NCBI GenBank assembly: GCA_036362985.1
Contig: JAYGXS010000009.1
Location: 15,680,179-15,744,178, forward strand
Source of the DNA: Ligula intestinalis
Taxonomy: Eukaryota; Platyhelminthes; Cestoda; Diphyllobothriidea; Diphyllobothriidae
Reading direction: 5' to 3'
Length of the DNA stretch: 64,000 nt
Notes under the pieces: model-generated
Told to the model about the DNA's origin: nothing
Seen by the model: only the letters and a program-made list of their open reading frames with translations
Database searches by the model: none
Part shown: positions 32,936-42,969 of the stretch, in pieces
Position numbering within the stretch: the stretch's first letter is position 1
How the letters are laid out: the number at the start of each line of letters is the position of its first letter
Translations under genes and position numbers: made by a program

Positions 32936-35900
32936 CACCCAACTATGTCTCAGAAGCAGAGAATAATCAGTTTTACCGGTACTGAACGTATTTTCAGTCA
33001 CTATCTCCGGACTCTGCCTCAAATAAATGGTCTTGACACTCCCTCATGCCGTGAGTTATTTTAGGCATAAGAGATCTCCAAATGCGCGGAATCTCGCTGA
33101 CAAATTTTGCGGCCCACGCGTCATGCACATGCAGGTAACGGCACTTACTGCCTGAGCAGCCACCACATCGATCGATAAGGCCTGCGTTTGAAAGCACCTA
33201 GACTGTCAGTTTAGTCCATGATGCCTGCTTCACAGCTACTTCTTATTAACCTATTGTCCTCTCGACTGGAATTTTTATATTATCTTCTAATGAGGACGTA
33301 TGAAGCAGACGTTAGGGCTGCCCAAGTAAAGACATCCGGATTTGTAGAACAACATGGTCAGTTTCTGGTTATCATTATTCTCATTCCTACCCGTTGTTGG
33401 GGTTTATGAGATAGCTCTTGCCAAACTTTTATATGAGACGAAGAAGTTTTATTAGGGTTGAATTTACTGAACCTTTGAATGACTTAATAAAATGGTTTGA
33501 AGATTCCTGTATAAACTTCGCTCTCTAGGTTAGCCTTAGTCATACATGTGGCATAGACTCGTGCCTCTTCTTCACTGTAGAAAGTTTGGCAAACGCAAGC
33601 TAGACGTTTAAAATGTTTGTCTTCAACGCTCTAGAACTTTCGATATCCTCTTTTTTACGGAAATTCTCCAAAGCAGCACTCTAGTGAGGTGTACCGGGAT
33701 TCTTCAATCAATGGCATAAATGTACTCAGTTGTTTAGTTGATACTGTCAGAGAAATGATATATTGCGGCAGATTTCATTTGTTTGGGAGCTGATCGGTGC
33801 ATTTATTGAGGATAAGTGCATGTTCTCTTTCCCATATTCCATGCTCTGCCAACTTATTCACCGGGCTAGCGGTAAGCTGTCTTCACTGAGTGACTCAATT
33901 TGTGATGTGAATGGCGGCTTAATTGCTGACAACACGACCCAGGTTGAGCGCTAGCGTTAACGCTTTTAGCACCTCCTCAACGTTGATGTGGAAACCAGCG
34001 CCCCCTGCTCCCATCTACAGCAGAGACTCCGCCCTCTTTCACTTATCCAGTGTCATGCGACCCGCCTTCTAAAGGAAAAATTGTTGATGCCGTGAACAGA
34101 CAGTGCAACAGTAAGGCACGTGGATAGGACGGTATACCCGCTGAAGTATACAGGTCTTGTGTTGACGCTCTAGCGCGTTGACTCCATGAGGTGATTGGGC
34201 AAGCGTGGAGAGACGATTCTGTTCCTCATGACTGGGGTTCAGGCATCCATATGCCTGTCCACAAGAAGGGAGATAAAACAAGATATGCGAACTACCGCGG
34301 CATAAGCCTCATCAACTTTTCTGCGAATATCTTCGCCATTGTTCTCTTCAGGTGATTCCAGTCTATGTGCAACCCCAGGGCGTGACCCAAACAGGCCATC
34401 TTTCTCGCTGGGCGTGGATGTGTGGATCAGATATTCAAACTGAGGTGGATCCTTGAGTTCCGCGATAGCTACCAACGACCAACGGCTGTCTGCTTTGTTG
34501 CCTTTGCTGCTGCGTTCGATTCCGCCCATCGGGAATCCCTATGGCGGATAATGGCAATGGATGTTGTACGACGAATAATTATCGCCATGATCAAGACATA
34601 CTACAGCTCCATCACTGCGCGGGTCCTGGCCCATAACAACCCCTCAGAACCCTTCGCCAGTTTTTCCTGGTATTCTAAAAGGCTGCGTCCTATCACCCAT
34701 CCTATTTATCAACGCCATTGACTGGATGCTGAGGAGGGCTCTACGTGATGATGACGGTATTGAACATGCACCCGGACGCAGGTTGACTGAGCTCGACTAT
34801 ACCGATGATATCGCTTGACTATTGTCAAGACAATATATGGCGTCACCGGTGGCCGACGTCTACACGTTGTCTAACTCATAAAGTAAGATTATGCGGGTTG
34901 TAATCAACCTACACTGACGGGGTATGATAAGGTCTGATGAGTATTCACCCATTGCAGTATTTTATTGACATTGTGAATAAAACGGTTGTATATGGATTTC
35001 CTTGGCTTGCAGGTAGTCAACCTACAGCAGTATCGAATGAAGATGACAGAGTTGAACCATCCCCGCAATCAACAACTTATTTATGGAATATTGATTGGAA
35101 CTCTCCAGCTCTCCGACGTCGTTCCGGACACCGGCCAAATACCAGTTCTACAGCTTACTTCAACTTCTGCCGCTTTCTTACCCCTCAACCGGCCTCCGAC
35201 GCCTCTAACTCGCAAGCACCTTGTCAATCGTCGGAATTTTCATCCAGGAACTGTCCCCTCGAGCCTTCTCTATCCATTCGACAGCTCTGTTTAACGGACT
35301 CACTAGCAAGGCTTTCTTGTGGCCAAACCTTTGATCTGAACGTGAACGTTGTCGAAGCGAACATAAACATGCATAACGCTTCTCCAGTAGTGGAGGAAGA
35401 GGCATGCACAGACGTCGACATTGCCCTCCTCAGTAGCCTCGGGAGTGAAGGCGGCGTGTCTATGAACTCCATATGCTGGAAATCGATGGTGTCTGTTTCC
35501 TCGCCGGAAGAGATGCGTCTGCATGGACCACTGCCGGTGAGGAGCACGAAGGACACTAGAGCATCAAGGTAACTGCCATTCGCTTGTTTGTTCCAATATG
35601 CAATTTCAAATTCTCATATTGGTCGTCAGGAGAATGTTCTAGATCGAGAGCTCTCACAGGATGTCAAGAGGGTCCCTTCTTGGGTATTGATCGAGAAGTA
35701 TTAGTTTTCTTAAAATTATGCATACTAATGTGAGCCTTATTTATTCAGGCTAAGTGATTAGGGTGGGTTTGCCACGGGTTAAAACCTTTTTGCTGACTGG
35801 TTGACTGAATGTGGCCCATTTCTATGCAGGCCAGGGCCAGTTTGCGAACAACTAGCGCTACCGGATGGGACTGCTAAGTCCTTTAATTTGTCTTCTTCCT

Positions 35901-36486
35901 GATTGTAGCAAAGTGCACAAACTACGGTGTGCCAGGAAGAAGCAGGCACATTGGAGCTTGCAGCAGGCGAGTGAACTGTACGCGCCTACTACATTTGAAC
36001 AGTGCGTCGGTTACGCTACGTGCGTTAGACAGCCCAGGCGCTCCCATAAAAGAAAATCAAGTAAGCGGCCTCTTTTATACAGATTTTGACGAATTTATTG
36101 TTTTTTGAGGCAATATTTTTGTACCTATGGAGATATGAATAGGTTGCTGGGGAGATTTAATGTCAGGCCTGTGTTTGTTCAAGTTCCTATAAATATGCTT
36201 TGCACTGTTTGTCTTTGCAGACCTGAAGAAGTCTACGATCGGCGTCACAGCTCCGTGTCAAGTGGATGCCATAAGCATCCCCATATGGGGAGACGACATC
36301 TACAGGGTAAGCCATTTAGTTAAATCTCTCGCCCTTCACCGGATCTAAACCTGTTGGTGTGGGCGTGGACGTCGGCTTTCCTTTGCCTAACCTGTCGCTC
36401 TTTTGTTTTAGTGTCGATCGACTCTTTCTACTGTCTACCGAATCCTGCGACGATTTTATTGCCTGCATCCATCCAAACCCGGATGA
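32936..36486 (+). CDS. Gene family F, copy F2: unrecognised multi-exon gene, 3' half intact
   Basis: Exons: E1 32936 to about 33055 (MSQKQRIISF, then RIFSHYLRTLPQINGLDTPS); E2 about 33070-33134 (LADKFCGPRVMHMQ) with donor 'gtaacg'; E3 to 33356 (SSRLEFLYYLLMRTYEADV); E4 35013-35568; E5 35909-36060; E6 36221-36306; E7 36412-36486, ending in TGA. E3 ends and E4 starts in matching phase; E4-E5-E6-E7 also join in phase with no stop, giving about 290 residues. E4 holds a Ser/Pro-rich stretch, then EEMRLHGPLPVRS; E5 KKQAHWSLQQASELYAP and CVGYAT; E6 TIGVTAPCQVDAISIPIWGD; E7 YRILRRFYCLHPSKPG. E3 has a TAG near 33212 unless splicing uses 'tttag' just there. E4 is preceded by a large intron holding a LINE relic (33845-34880). 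No known domain is recognised. Paralogues at F1, Fc, Fd and F3 support it as a gene. Confidence 0.65.
33845..34880 (+). pseudogene. LINE reverse transcriptase relic (RTE/CR1-like) inside F2 intron
   Basis: The plus strand reads SICDVNGGLIADNTTQVER, then NVDVETSAPPAP after a frame break, DGIPAEVYRSCVDALA, DWGSGIHMPVHKKGDKTR, YANYRGISLIN, GRGCVDQIF, AVCFVAFAAAFDSAHRESLW and LTELDYTDDIA. These are RT motifs 0-5 of a flatworm-type non-LTR element. The motif-A aspartate is Ala (FVAFAAAFD, active form FVDFAAAFD) and the catalytic YADD is YTDD. Several stops occur. It is a dead copy. The direction is the same as the surrounding gene. Confidence 0.85.
35013..35568 (+). CDS. F2 exon E4 (main exon, 185 codons)
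   Basis: The acceptor is 'ggcttgcag' and the donor 'gtaact'. The first two bases complete a Gly codon with the G left by exon E3. The encoded segment is low in hydrophobic stretches and rich in Ser, Pro, Thr and Asn: SQPTAVSNEDDRVEPSPQS, then STAYFNFCRFLTPQPASD, then SLARLSCGQTFDLN, then TDVDIALLSSLGSEGGVSMN and VSSPEEMRLHGPLPVRS. It looks like a disordered regulatory region with short conserved linear motifs. The last 60 residues are the most conserved part across F2, F3, Fc and Fd. Confidence 0.6.
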
Positions 36487-36983
36487 AGAAATTTGGAAGT
36501 TTTCGAATTCTTATCTTCATCTCACCTCCCCCATGCTTCCATACTGAAATGTACATATCTGGACAAAAGTATAATTTTGAGTATAATGCGAAATATGCGC
36601 CTTTTTGGCTCCTCGTGGACTTTTTTGTGGCGCGAGCACACTGGAGACAACAAAAATTGGGTAATAAACTGTAACATAACGAGTCCAAGGGGTGACTTCA
36701 TAACTAGTGAGCAGTGCCGTGACACACAAGGCATTCATAGATCATCCGGTTAGCTGGATATGTGGGCCGATGTGCAATTTTAAAAACGCTTATCGCAGAC
36801 CGTAAAGTTAAAAGTTAAAACCTTTGCCGTTGCGATCTTATAGTCCGCTTCCGTGTGGAAAGAGAAGAAATGGGACGCCAGCTGGAAGAAATAGTGTATT
36901 CTGCACAGGGCTAGCGGAGAATAGGCTGGACGAAGTTAACACTTGGAGGAGTTCAGAAGAAAAGGGGGCGTTCACCTCCATAC

Positions 36984-38035
36984 CACAGGCGCTTGCTGTC
37001 GAAACCATCCGCGACCTCCTACGTCAGGAGTACGATGAGAGAGATGGCCAACCCACAGTTGAGGATATAAAAGAACTCGTGGAGCATTGCCTAAGGACCT
37101 TCTTCACATACGAAGGGACCACGTACGAGCAAATCAAGGGCACTCTAATGGGGTCTCCAATCTCCGGGTTCATTGCTGAGATCGTACTACAAAAACTCGA
37201 CAGCCGGTTGTTTTAAGAGTACGAGCCGAAGTTTTGGGCACGCTATGTTGACGACACTTTCGTTGTCATCAACCAGAGTCAAATCACCCACTGCAAGGAA
37301 AGACTGAATTCAAATTTTTCCAACCTACAGTTCACGATGGAGGGCCGACTTCCGTTCCTAGACGTTCTCGTATGCCGCCAAGCGGACGGCAAACTAGCGA
37401 CGTCGGTCTACCGTAAACCTACAAACACGTCCCAAATCTTGAGTTACAATAGCAATCATCCGCTACAACAGAAGCGCAGTTGTATACCCACGCCATACCG
37501 ACGGGTAGAAACCCACTGCAGCACGCCAGCTGCCAAATGGGACGAGACAAAGCTCCTCCAAGAACTATTCAGAACGAATGGCTATCCACGAGCGTTTGTT
37601 GAACGGGTTCAAATGCCACCCAAACCACGAACCGAGGAACCCTGCTTATCAAAGTCGTGGCGGAGCATCCCGTACATGAAAGGCGTTTCCGAAGTTGTGG
37701 CTAGATCTCTCGCGCCTCTTGGAATAGGGGTTGCCCACAAGCCTACCTGCCCCATCTGACAACAAGTTATGTGGCCGAAAGACCCTATACCTAAACAGGA
37801 GAAGTCGGGCGTTGTATACCGACTTCAGTGCAGATGCGGGACGTGCAACTATGTTGGGGAAACCGGCTGACAACTTCAAACGCGGATGCAGGAGCATAAG
37901 CGGGCCGTGAGGAGGCTGGACCCAAAGTCAGGGGTAGCTTCCCATGATGCGGCGATGGGGCACGACTTCAACTTTGACGCAGTTGAAATTGTGGGCCGAT
38001 GTGATTATCACGCACCAAGGCAGATTTAAGAGGCT
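36984..38035 (+). pseudogene. PLE A2 reverse transcriptase and GIY-YIG endonuclease, broken
   Basis: RT motif B is intact-looking: GTLMGSPISGFIAEIVLQ. A TAA follows at 37214. Motif C is ARYVDDTFVVI with YVDD at 37244-37255. LPFLDVLVCRQADGK and the thumb NHPLQQKRSCIPTPYRR follow, then VVARSLAPLGIGVAHK. A stop at about 37757 precedes the endonuclease: YRLQCRCGTCNYVGETG, then a stop, then MQEHKRAVRRLD and HDFNFDAVEIVG. The C-x-C and Y-V-G-E-T-G with R-M-x-E-H form the GIY-YIG signature. Motif A and everything upstream are absent. Confidence 0.85.
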
Positions 38036-38553
38036 TGGGTGCCTACCAATTTTTCAGTCAACCGCCATATAAATTTACCGGCCCCCTATGTTGCTTTAAG
38101 GACCTCCCTATCCGGGGACGGACGCGACATCCAACAACGGGGGCCAGGAACAAGTCCGGGCGTGACGGGAGACGATAAACCGAACGCTCAGGAGGCCAAA
38201 ACCGACGCACTTGAGGTTAGCACGCGGGTAGCCAAAATCACGACTGGCGTGGGCAGGCCGGAAACCACTCGAGACACCATGTGAGGCGACGGAATGAACG
38301 CACAGGGGGCCGACACCAGTGCAAGCTGCATTATCACGCGCTCAGCCGCCGCTGTCGCGGCCGGCATGCTTATCCCAAGCACCAGTCATGGGGTCACAAA
38401 GGACGACACGGTGGCAGGCAGGAGACCGAATGACAGGCAGGAGGCCAAGGACGCGGCCAGAGACACAGAGTGGCTCAAACGTGCTTGGTCGAACGGGCAC
38501 ACGCAAGAAAGGATGGCATAAAGACGAGAATTTTGGGCCAGAGTATCCATTCT

Positions 38554-38590
38554 CTGAAGATGGGTAGACGAGACCACTACCCGAAACGTC
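38554..38590 (+). ncRNA. Ribozyme-like motif in the tail of PLE A2
   Basis: The order is CTGAAGA, T, a perfect six-base stem GGGTAG/CTACCC around a nine-base loop, then GAAAC and GTC. CTGAAGA fits the CUGANGA hammerhead consensus and GAAA follows stem II directly. There is no room for a stem III loop between GAAAC and GTC, but ACGT is self-complementary, so stem III could only form between two molecules. Such motifs are known to recur at PLE ends. Whether this one cleaves is unknown. Confidence 0.45.
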
Positions 38591-39129
38591 ATACTTGTAA
38601 TAAACCTCTCCCGGTGAACGCCCCCCTTTCTTCTGATCTACTACCTGGGAATCGAAATGTCAGCACTTGGAGGAGTGCACAGCCACCCTCGAGGGGTCGC
38701 TGTACGAAGTATGTGAGCGTGGCAGACGTCAAAGTCTTGGCAGCCTTGAAGGTGATTGGCCAGATTGAATTTGGCAGAATCTAGTGCTTGTTAGCAGCCG
38801 CAAGTGCCCGTGCACTCGGAGTCGGGTCACTGTACGCTATGTTCGGTCATTACCTCGTGGGACTGAACTTTCGAAAATTGATGTAAGACCTGAACTGAGC
38901 CCTTTGGAACAAACCTGCTCGATATGTTTATTTGAGCCAAAATCAAATGGCTACTACGGAAAGGACAAAATCTATCTACTAAGCCGTTAACATGCAGTCT
39001 AGAGTATACAACTACCTTATAAATCGCCACGCTGCCATCATATGGAACATTTCACCATCCAGACATTTGTTCACCTACATTCCGCCGCTGACTGAGAGAA
39101 TTGTGAGGGCTTGGCTCATCAGTTGGTTG

Positions 39130-40240
39130 CTTAGAATACCACATATGCTCTATCTCTGTCTCTTCCTTTCCCGACTTCGTTGTAGTAAAAAAGGTGTAGA
39201 AAAATCGCGACCTCAACCGGCTTGAGCCAAAGGTCCACGGGAGTGAGTTGGGTGCTTGGCCGGGAACTGCAGGTGCAAATATGCTGACTGTCAATGTGAA
39301 AGACGCCACAATCGGGACAGCTGTCGGATGTTGATGCGTGGAGCCAGTGGTGGTAGTGGCGAAGGAGCATGGAGTAGCCACTGCGTAGTTGACTCAAGGC
39401 ACAGCGAGTGACCCTAGACAGTTGGCGTTACGAGGGCGCAATCGGAGGTGGTCTGTGGGGTGGTAGCTGAGTTTTTGCGCCGACAACGGCTTTCTAGTGC
39501 AGTCACTTGGAATATTTCCTGATGACAGAGCCATCAACGTGTTGATCTCAGAGACGTGAGGCGACAGCTTCCTTGTGGAGAACTCTGATAGACAGGCGAA
39601 AGCTGCAGCGGGGGTCCGGAGTGTGGCAACGGTGGTTATTACAAAGGCCGGGTTGTGAGCAGGTACACGAAAACTGCTGGCATGAAAGTGCGTTGTGAGG
39701 GGCGACCAGCAGGACACAGGCCTCCACATTAAGGGGATGTATAGGTAAGTAAGCAAGATGGGGCTTGACCAGCACTTTGAATTTGGTCACTGGAGTCTCT
39801 TTCGCGCAGCCCCAGGATGTTTCCACTAGAGCGTTGAGGACCTTGATGCAGCAGTTCACTTTGCCTGCAGCCTGGCTGGCATGGTCCACGAACGTGAAGA
39901 GTGTATCAAAACGGACGCCCAAGAGTTTGAAATTACGGACGAGCGGCAAAGACATGCCATGGGCGTTGACGGCTGGGTTGCGATTAAAAACCTTCGGGTC
40001 CCGCGTGAATATAGTGGCGGACAATTTGGCTGTCGAGATCGTCAGCCCGCGCTGGCATGAACTCCGAGAGGAGCTGCGCAGCCTGATCAATGTGATGGTG
40101 TCGGCAGAAAAGGGTAACATCCTTTTCGTATGAAACCACCTTCGCAGGTGTTCGAGGAAGTGGGAGATCTCGCATTTATAGGTTAAAAAGTGTCGGACTG
40201 AGAACTGGGCCTTGAGGAACGCTGCGGAAAGATAATAGTC
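39130..40240 (-). pseudogene. LINE reverse transcriptase C-terminal half (Jockey/CR1-like), inactive
   Basis: On the minus strand: RSVPQGPVLSPTLFNL (motif B, 40230 region), then MRDLPLPRTPAKVVSYEKDVTLF, in which the catalytic YADD box reads YEKD, then a frame shift, PLVRNFKLLGVRFDTLFTF, HASQAAGKVNCCIKVLNALV, SWGCAKETPVTKFK, and near 39397-39200 SQLRSGYSMLLRHY followed by CPDCGVFHIDSQHI and STQLTPVDLWLKPVEVAIFL. The last part is the C-terminal CPDC zinc-like segment typical of these LINEs. It is frameshifted and 5' truncated. Confidence 0.8.
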
Positions 40241-40319
40241 TGATGAGAATTTATCGAAGGATTACGTAAGCTGGGCAGTTGCGTTTCTGTTGTTTCTCAA
40301 GGAGAACAGATTTCAGCAA

Positions 40320-41010
40320 TGATACCCATGTAAGCACTCAGGAATTCAAGTTAGCCGAACAGACGTTTTCGATTCATTTATCAGACCATTACATTTATAT
40401 GGGAGGGGGGTAAAGCGTAAAAGGTGAAATTGTAGGCAATTACGTTCAACGTTACAGGCAAATTAGTCCGGGGATAGAGTTATTCATTTATCATCAGGTT
40501 AGTACAATAATATAAGAGAGGATAGAGTTAACAGAAGCTTAAACAACCAATCAGTAGTAATTAGGGGGATGAGGAGAGGTCTTAAGTGCTCAACAGGGGT
40601 CATATTCTAGTCATAATTAGGGACCAGAGAGGCAGAAGGGGTCCGACAATTAGTTAATGTCACCCGTCGTCCTTGTCTCGCAATTTGTTGGGGGGGGGGG
40701 GGCGTGAGGACGAAGGTGTCATCGTCTCGTGCCGGCCTGGGTGGCCTGGGGATGCTTACTGCCGCTATCTCGTCACCTTTTGGCGGTGTGGGAACACCTG
40801 CTTTCGCTGCCTCCTCATCGTCTCGCGGCGTGGTAAGACGCCTGTTGACGGACGTTGAATTGGTCTTCGGCCATGGAAGCTTAGTGCCTGTACAAACGCC
40901 TTCTGCGTACATAAGCTCGGGTTGGTGAGCCATATGGCGACTGCTTCTGCCGTCGAAATAATTCGAAGATTCAGGAAATTGGAATGTTTTTTCGGAACTT
41001 TAGACATCAA
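40320..41010 (-). mobile_element. Penelope-like element, lineage B, copy B3 (3' tail only)
   Basis: This matches the non-coding tail of PLE B1 (20020-20580) in order: 'gatacccatgtaagca', the ribozyme-like motif, an 'accaatcagtagtaa' block, 'agacaattagt-aatgtcac', 'cgtgaggac' and the 'gcttctgccgtcg' block. No RT or endonuclease remains. The motif at 40351-40398 (minus) reads CTGATAA, ATGAATC, GAAA, AAC-GTCT-GTT, C, GGC; CTGATAA departs from the CUGANGA consensus. A second, shorter motif-like piece lies at 40491-40515. Confidence 0.7.
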
Positions 41011-42419
41011 TGGGAACTCCTGGTCTGCGTCTATCCTCAGCACGAATAACAAATGACGCCGAACTTGAGGACCACCGAGCCAAAACAACAGAATATGGAC
41101 AAGAATATGATAAGTCTGTGAACATTTCTATTTTATTCGAAATAGCAGTTGGAATTTACTCATCAATTCCTTTGAGCCTTTTATCCTTTTCCCTGGAAAA
41201 CTTCTCTGTGATAGAATATACTGAAACACTGCGATGATTTCCGTTCCCATAGGGCACACTGCGTCACTCATCATGCCCATAGATAAGGAAACACTTCTAC
41301 CGATACTCTTTCAGGAATCGAAATTGACTTTTGTAATAAAATAGACATGCAAATCCAAGTTGGAGTCCAGCCAGTTTATTTGGAACAACCATACAAATAT
41401 GTTGCTATCATATCGCATCTCTCCTTTAACGAGACATTCCTCCTCCTGCCAACAAAACATGATCCGTAAGTTATATCCATGCACTCATCATGAAAACGAG
41501 TATGAATCGATTAGTCTTCAAGCGTGCGACACCAATTTTCCTCTCAATTTTGTGTCTGGATGAGAGTGAGCCTACTTCACTGATGCATCTATCCGACTCA
41601 GCCTTCACCTTATGGCCAAAAGTTTTCTTTTTTTCTGCCAACGTGCCGACTACCTGGCATATATAGTCGAAATAAGCACTCGTAGATCCTTTTACCCAAC
41701 AAATTCGTCTCGGTGTGCTTTGGGGCACAAGCTCAAGCCTCGTCCCCAGCTGCTCAGTGGTCAGTGGTACAGGCAGAAGAACATTACCAAGGAAGACAAG
41801 GAAGCCTGGTATAACTCTTACTGGCTTGTTAACCGCCATCACGCAACCGTACCCAATCCCGGGTTATGCGACCCCTGAGGGTTGAACTCGCAACATGTTA
41901 ATTAGAATGCCAACACCCCAACGGTTAATTTACTGGACACTCGTGTGGGTATTAATCACATACAATTTTAAAAAAGGTAACGTTACCAGTGGATAAAATT
42001 AGGAAGGAGCAAGTCAGGAATCAATTACAGGGGAAAGGTGAACATAATTTGATGAGCAGCACAGAAAGGGTATAACTAACAGGTTACTGAATTAAATTAA
42101 GTAGTTTCATTATATAAAACAAAAATAAATGCTCCTCACCACCGAGCGTAGTGCACGATGAGAACATTCTTAGATTCGCCGTTCGCCATGACTAAGGAGA
42201 ACAAACGGTGGCAGGCGGATGCGTGCATTAGCCTCTCCAGCAGTTGGAAACCTGAAGTCCTCGGGGGATCATTCTCTTAGCAGTGATCCCTCTGTTAACC
42301 TCGTGACAGATCGGGCGGCAGAGAGGTCTCCTTCTGGCGCGTCTGGGCGACGCTCAAACGAAGCTTTGTCAAGTCCGCGTTGACGATTTGGGACGATGAA
42401 CAATCAAACATCTATTTTA
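41011..42419. other. No supported gene
   Basis: Open frames (41471-41842 minus, 41612-41878 plus) have no recognisable domain. A GC-richer stretch at 42150-42400 is also unassigned. Confidence 0.4.
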
Positions 42420-42950
42420 TCTTATAAATTTGAGCAAATAAAAATCTTATTAAATCTTGAGTGTGTGAAACGATATCTTTTGTACAATATAATTTCTGGA
42501 AATGTTTAATGTAGTAACCGAGCCGATAAAAGATGAACCATTTTGCGGCATAGTAGTATATATTCGGCCAGTCTGTTTTACATTGGTCATCTTAGATCGG
42601 GGCTTATATGTAACCAACTATTGTAAATAATATTCCAATGCAAAGAGAAATGTGCGTTTTTAGCCGAAATTGTGTCATTTATTTTAAGGTAAATTTCAAA
42701 AAACTGTTCATAAATCTGTGTTTTCACTTTGAGATTATCTCGGAAAAAGGTAACCTGTACTGAGAGTTGTCAGCTGAATATATAAATAAACTGTTTTTAA
42801 GAGGTAGCCTATAATAGAAAGTTTTTCGAAATTAATCTTAGACAAAGCAATAGCAGACTGTTGTTGTCGACGTTCTTTTGGCTCGAAAATGTGAAAGACG
42901 GTATAAGATAAGTGAACACTTCCCAGATCATGCATCTATCACACACTCAG
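42420..42950 (+). repeat. AT-rich dispersed repeat, second family, copy 1
   Basis: The stretch shares ordered blocks with 52080-52480: 'gaggtagc', 'ataatagaaagttt', 'aattaatcttagac' and a 'ctcgaaaatg' block. The two copies are in the same orientation. No conserved ORF is seen. Confidence 0.5.
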
Positions 42951-42969
42951 CTTCGACCAGAGTATGAAT

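Larger units (their letters stand above)
36953..38663 (+). mobile_element. Penelope-like element, lineage A, copy A2, with 13-base target duplication
   Basis: The 13-base sequence cacttggaggagt occurs at 36940-36952 and 38664-38676, flanking the element exactly. The first 24 bases (36953-36976) are the reverse complement of 38613-38636 with one mismatch, so the 5' end carries an inverted snippet of its own 3' end. The coding part starts inside the RT (5' truncation) and runs to a GIY-YIG endonuclease near 37800-38030. A ribozyme-like motif lies at 38554-38590. The RT has an in-frame TAA at 37214 and the endonuclease has further stops, so it is inactive. Confidence 0.9.
36826..38830 (+). repeat. 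Repeat R2, copy 1, split by PLE A2
   Basis: The left part is 36826-36952 and the right part 38664-38830. Joined, they match 63600-63930 and 49060-49400: 'agagaagaaat', 'ggaatagtgtattctgcacag', 'ctagcggagaatagg' and 'cagccttgaaggtgattggcc' blocks in this order (some bases vary). The interruption is the PLE A2 insertion, with 13 bases of R2 duplicated. Confidence 0.7.

Noticed and set aside
38039..38592. Open frames in the tail of PLE A2 as accessory genes
   Set aside because: They overlap in several frames on both strands of a GC-rich non-coding tail between the endonuclease and the ribozyme-like motif, with no domain.
41868..41925. tRNA gene or tRNA-derived SINE head
   Set aside because: The minus strand has a B-box-like GAGTTCAACCC, but no convincing A box or cloverleaf can be drawn by eye.
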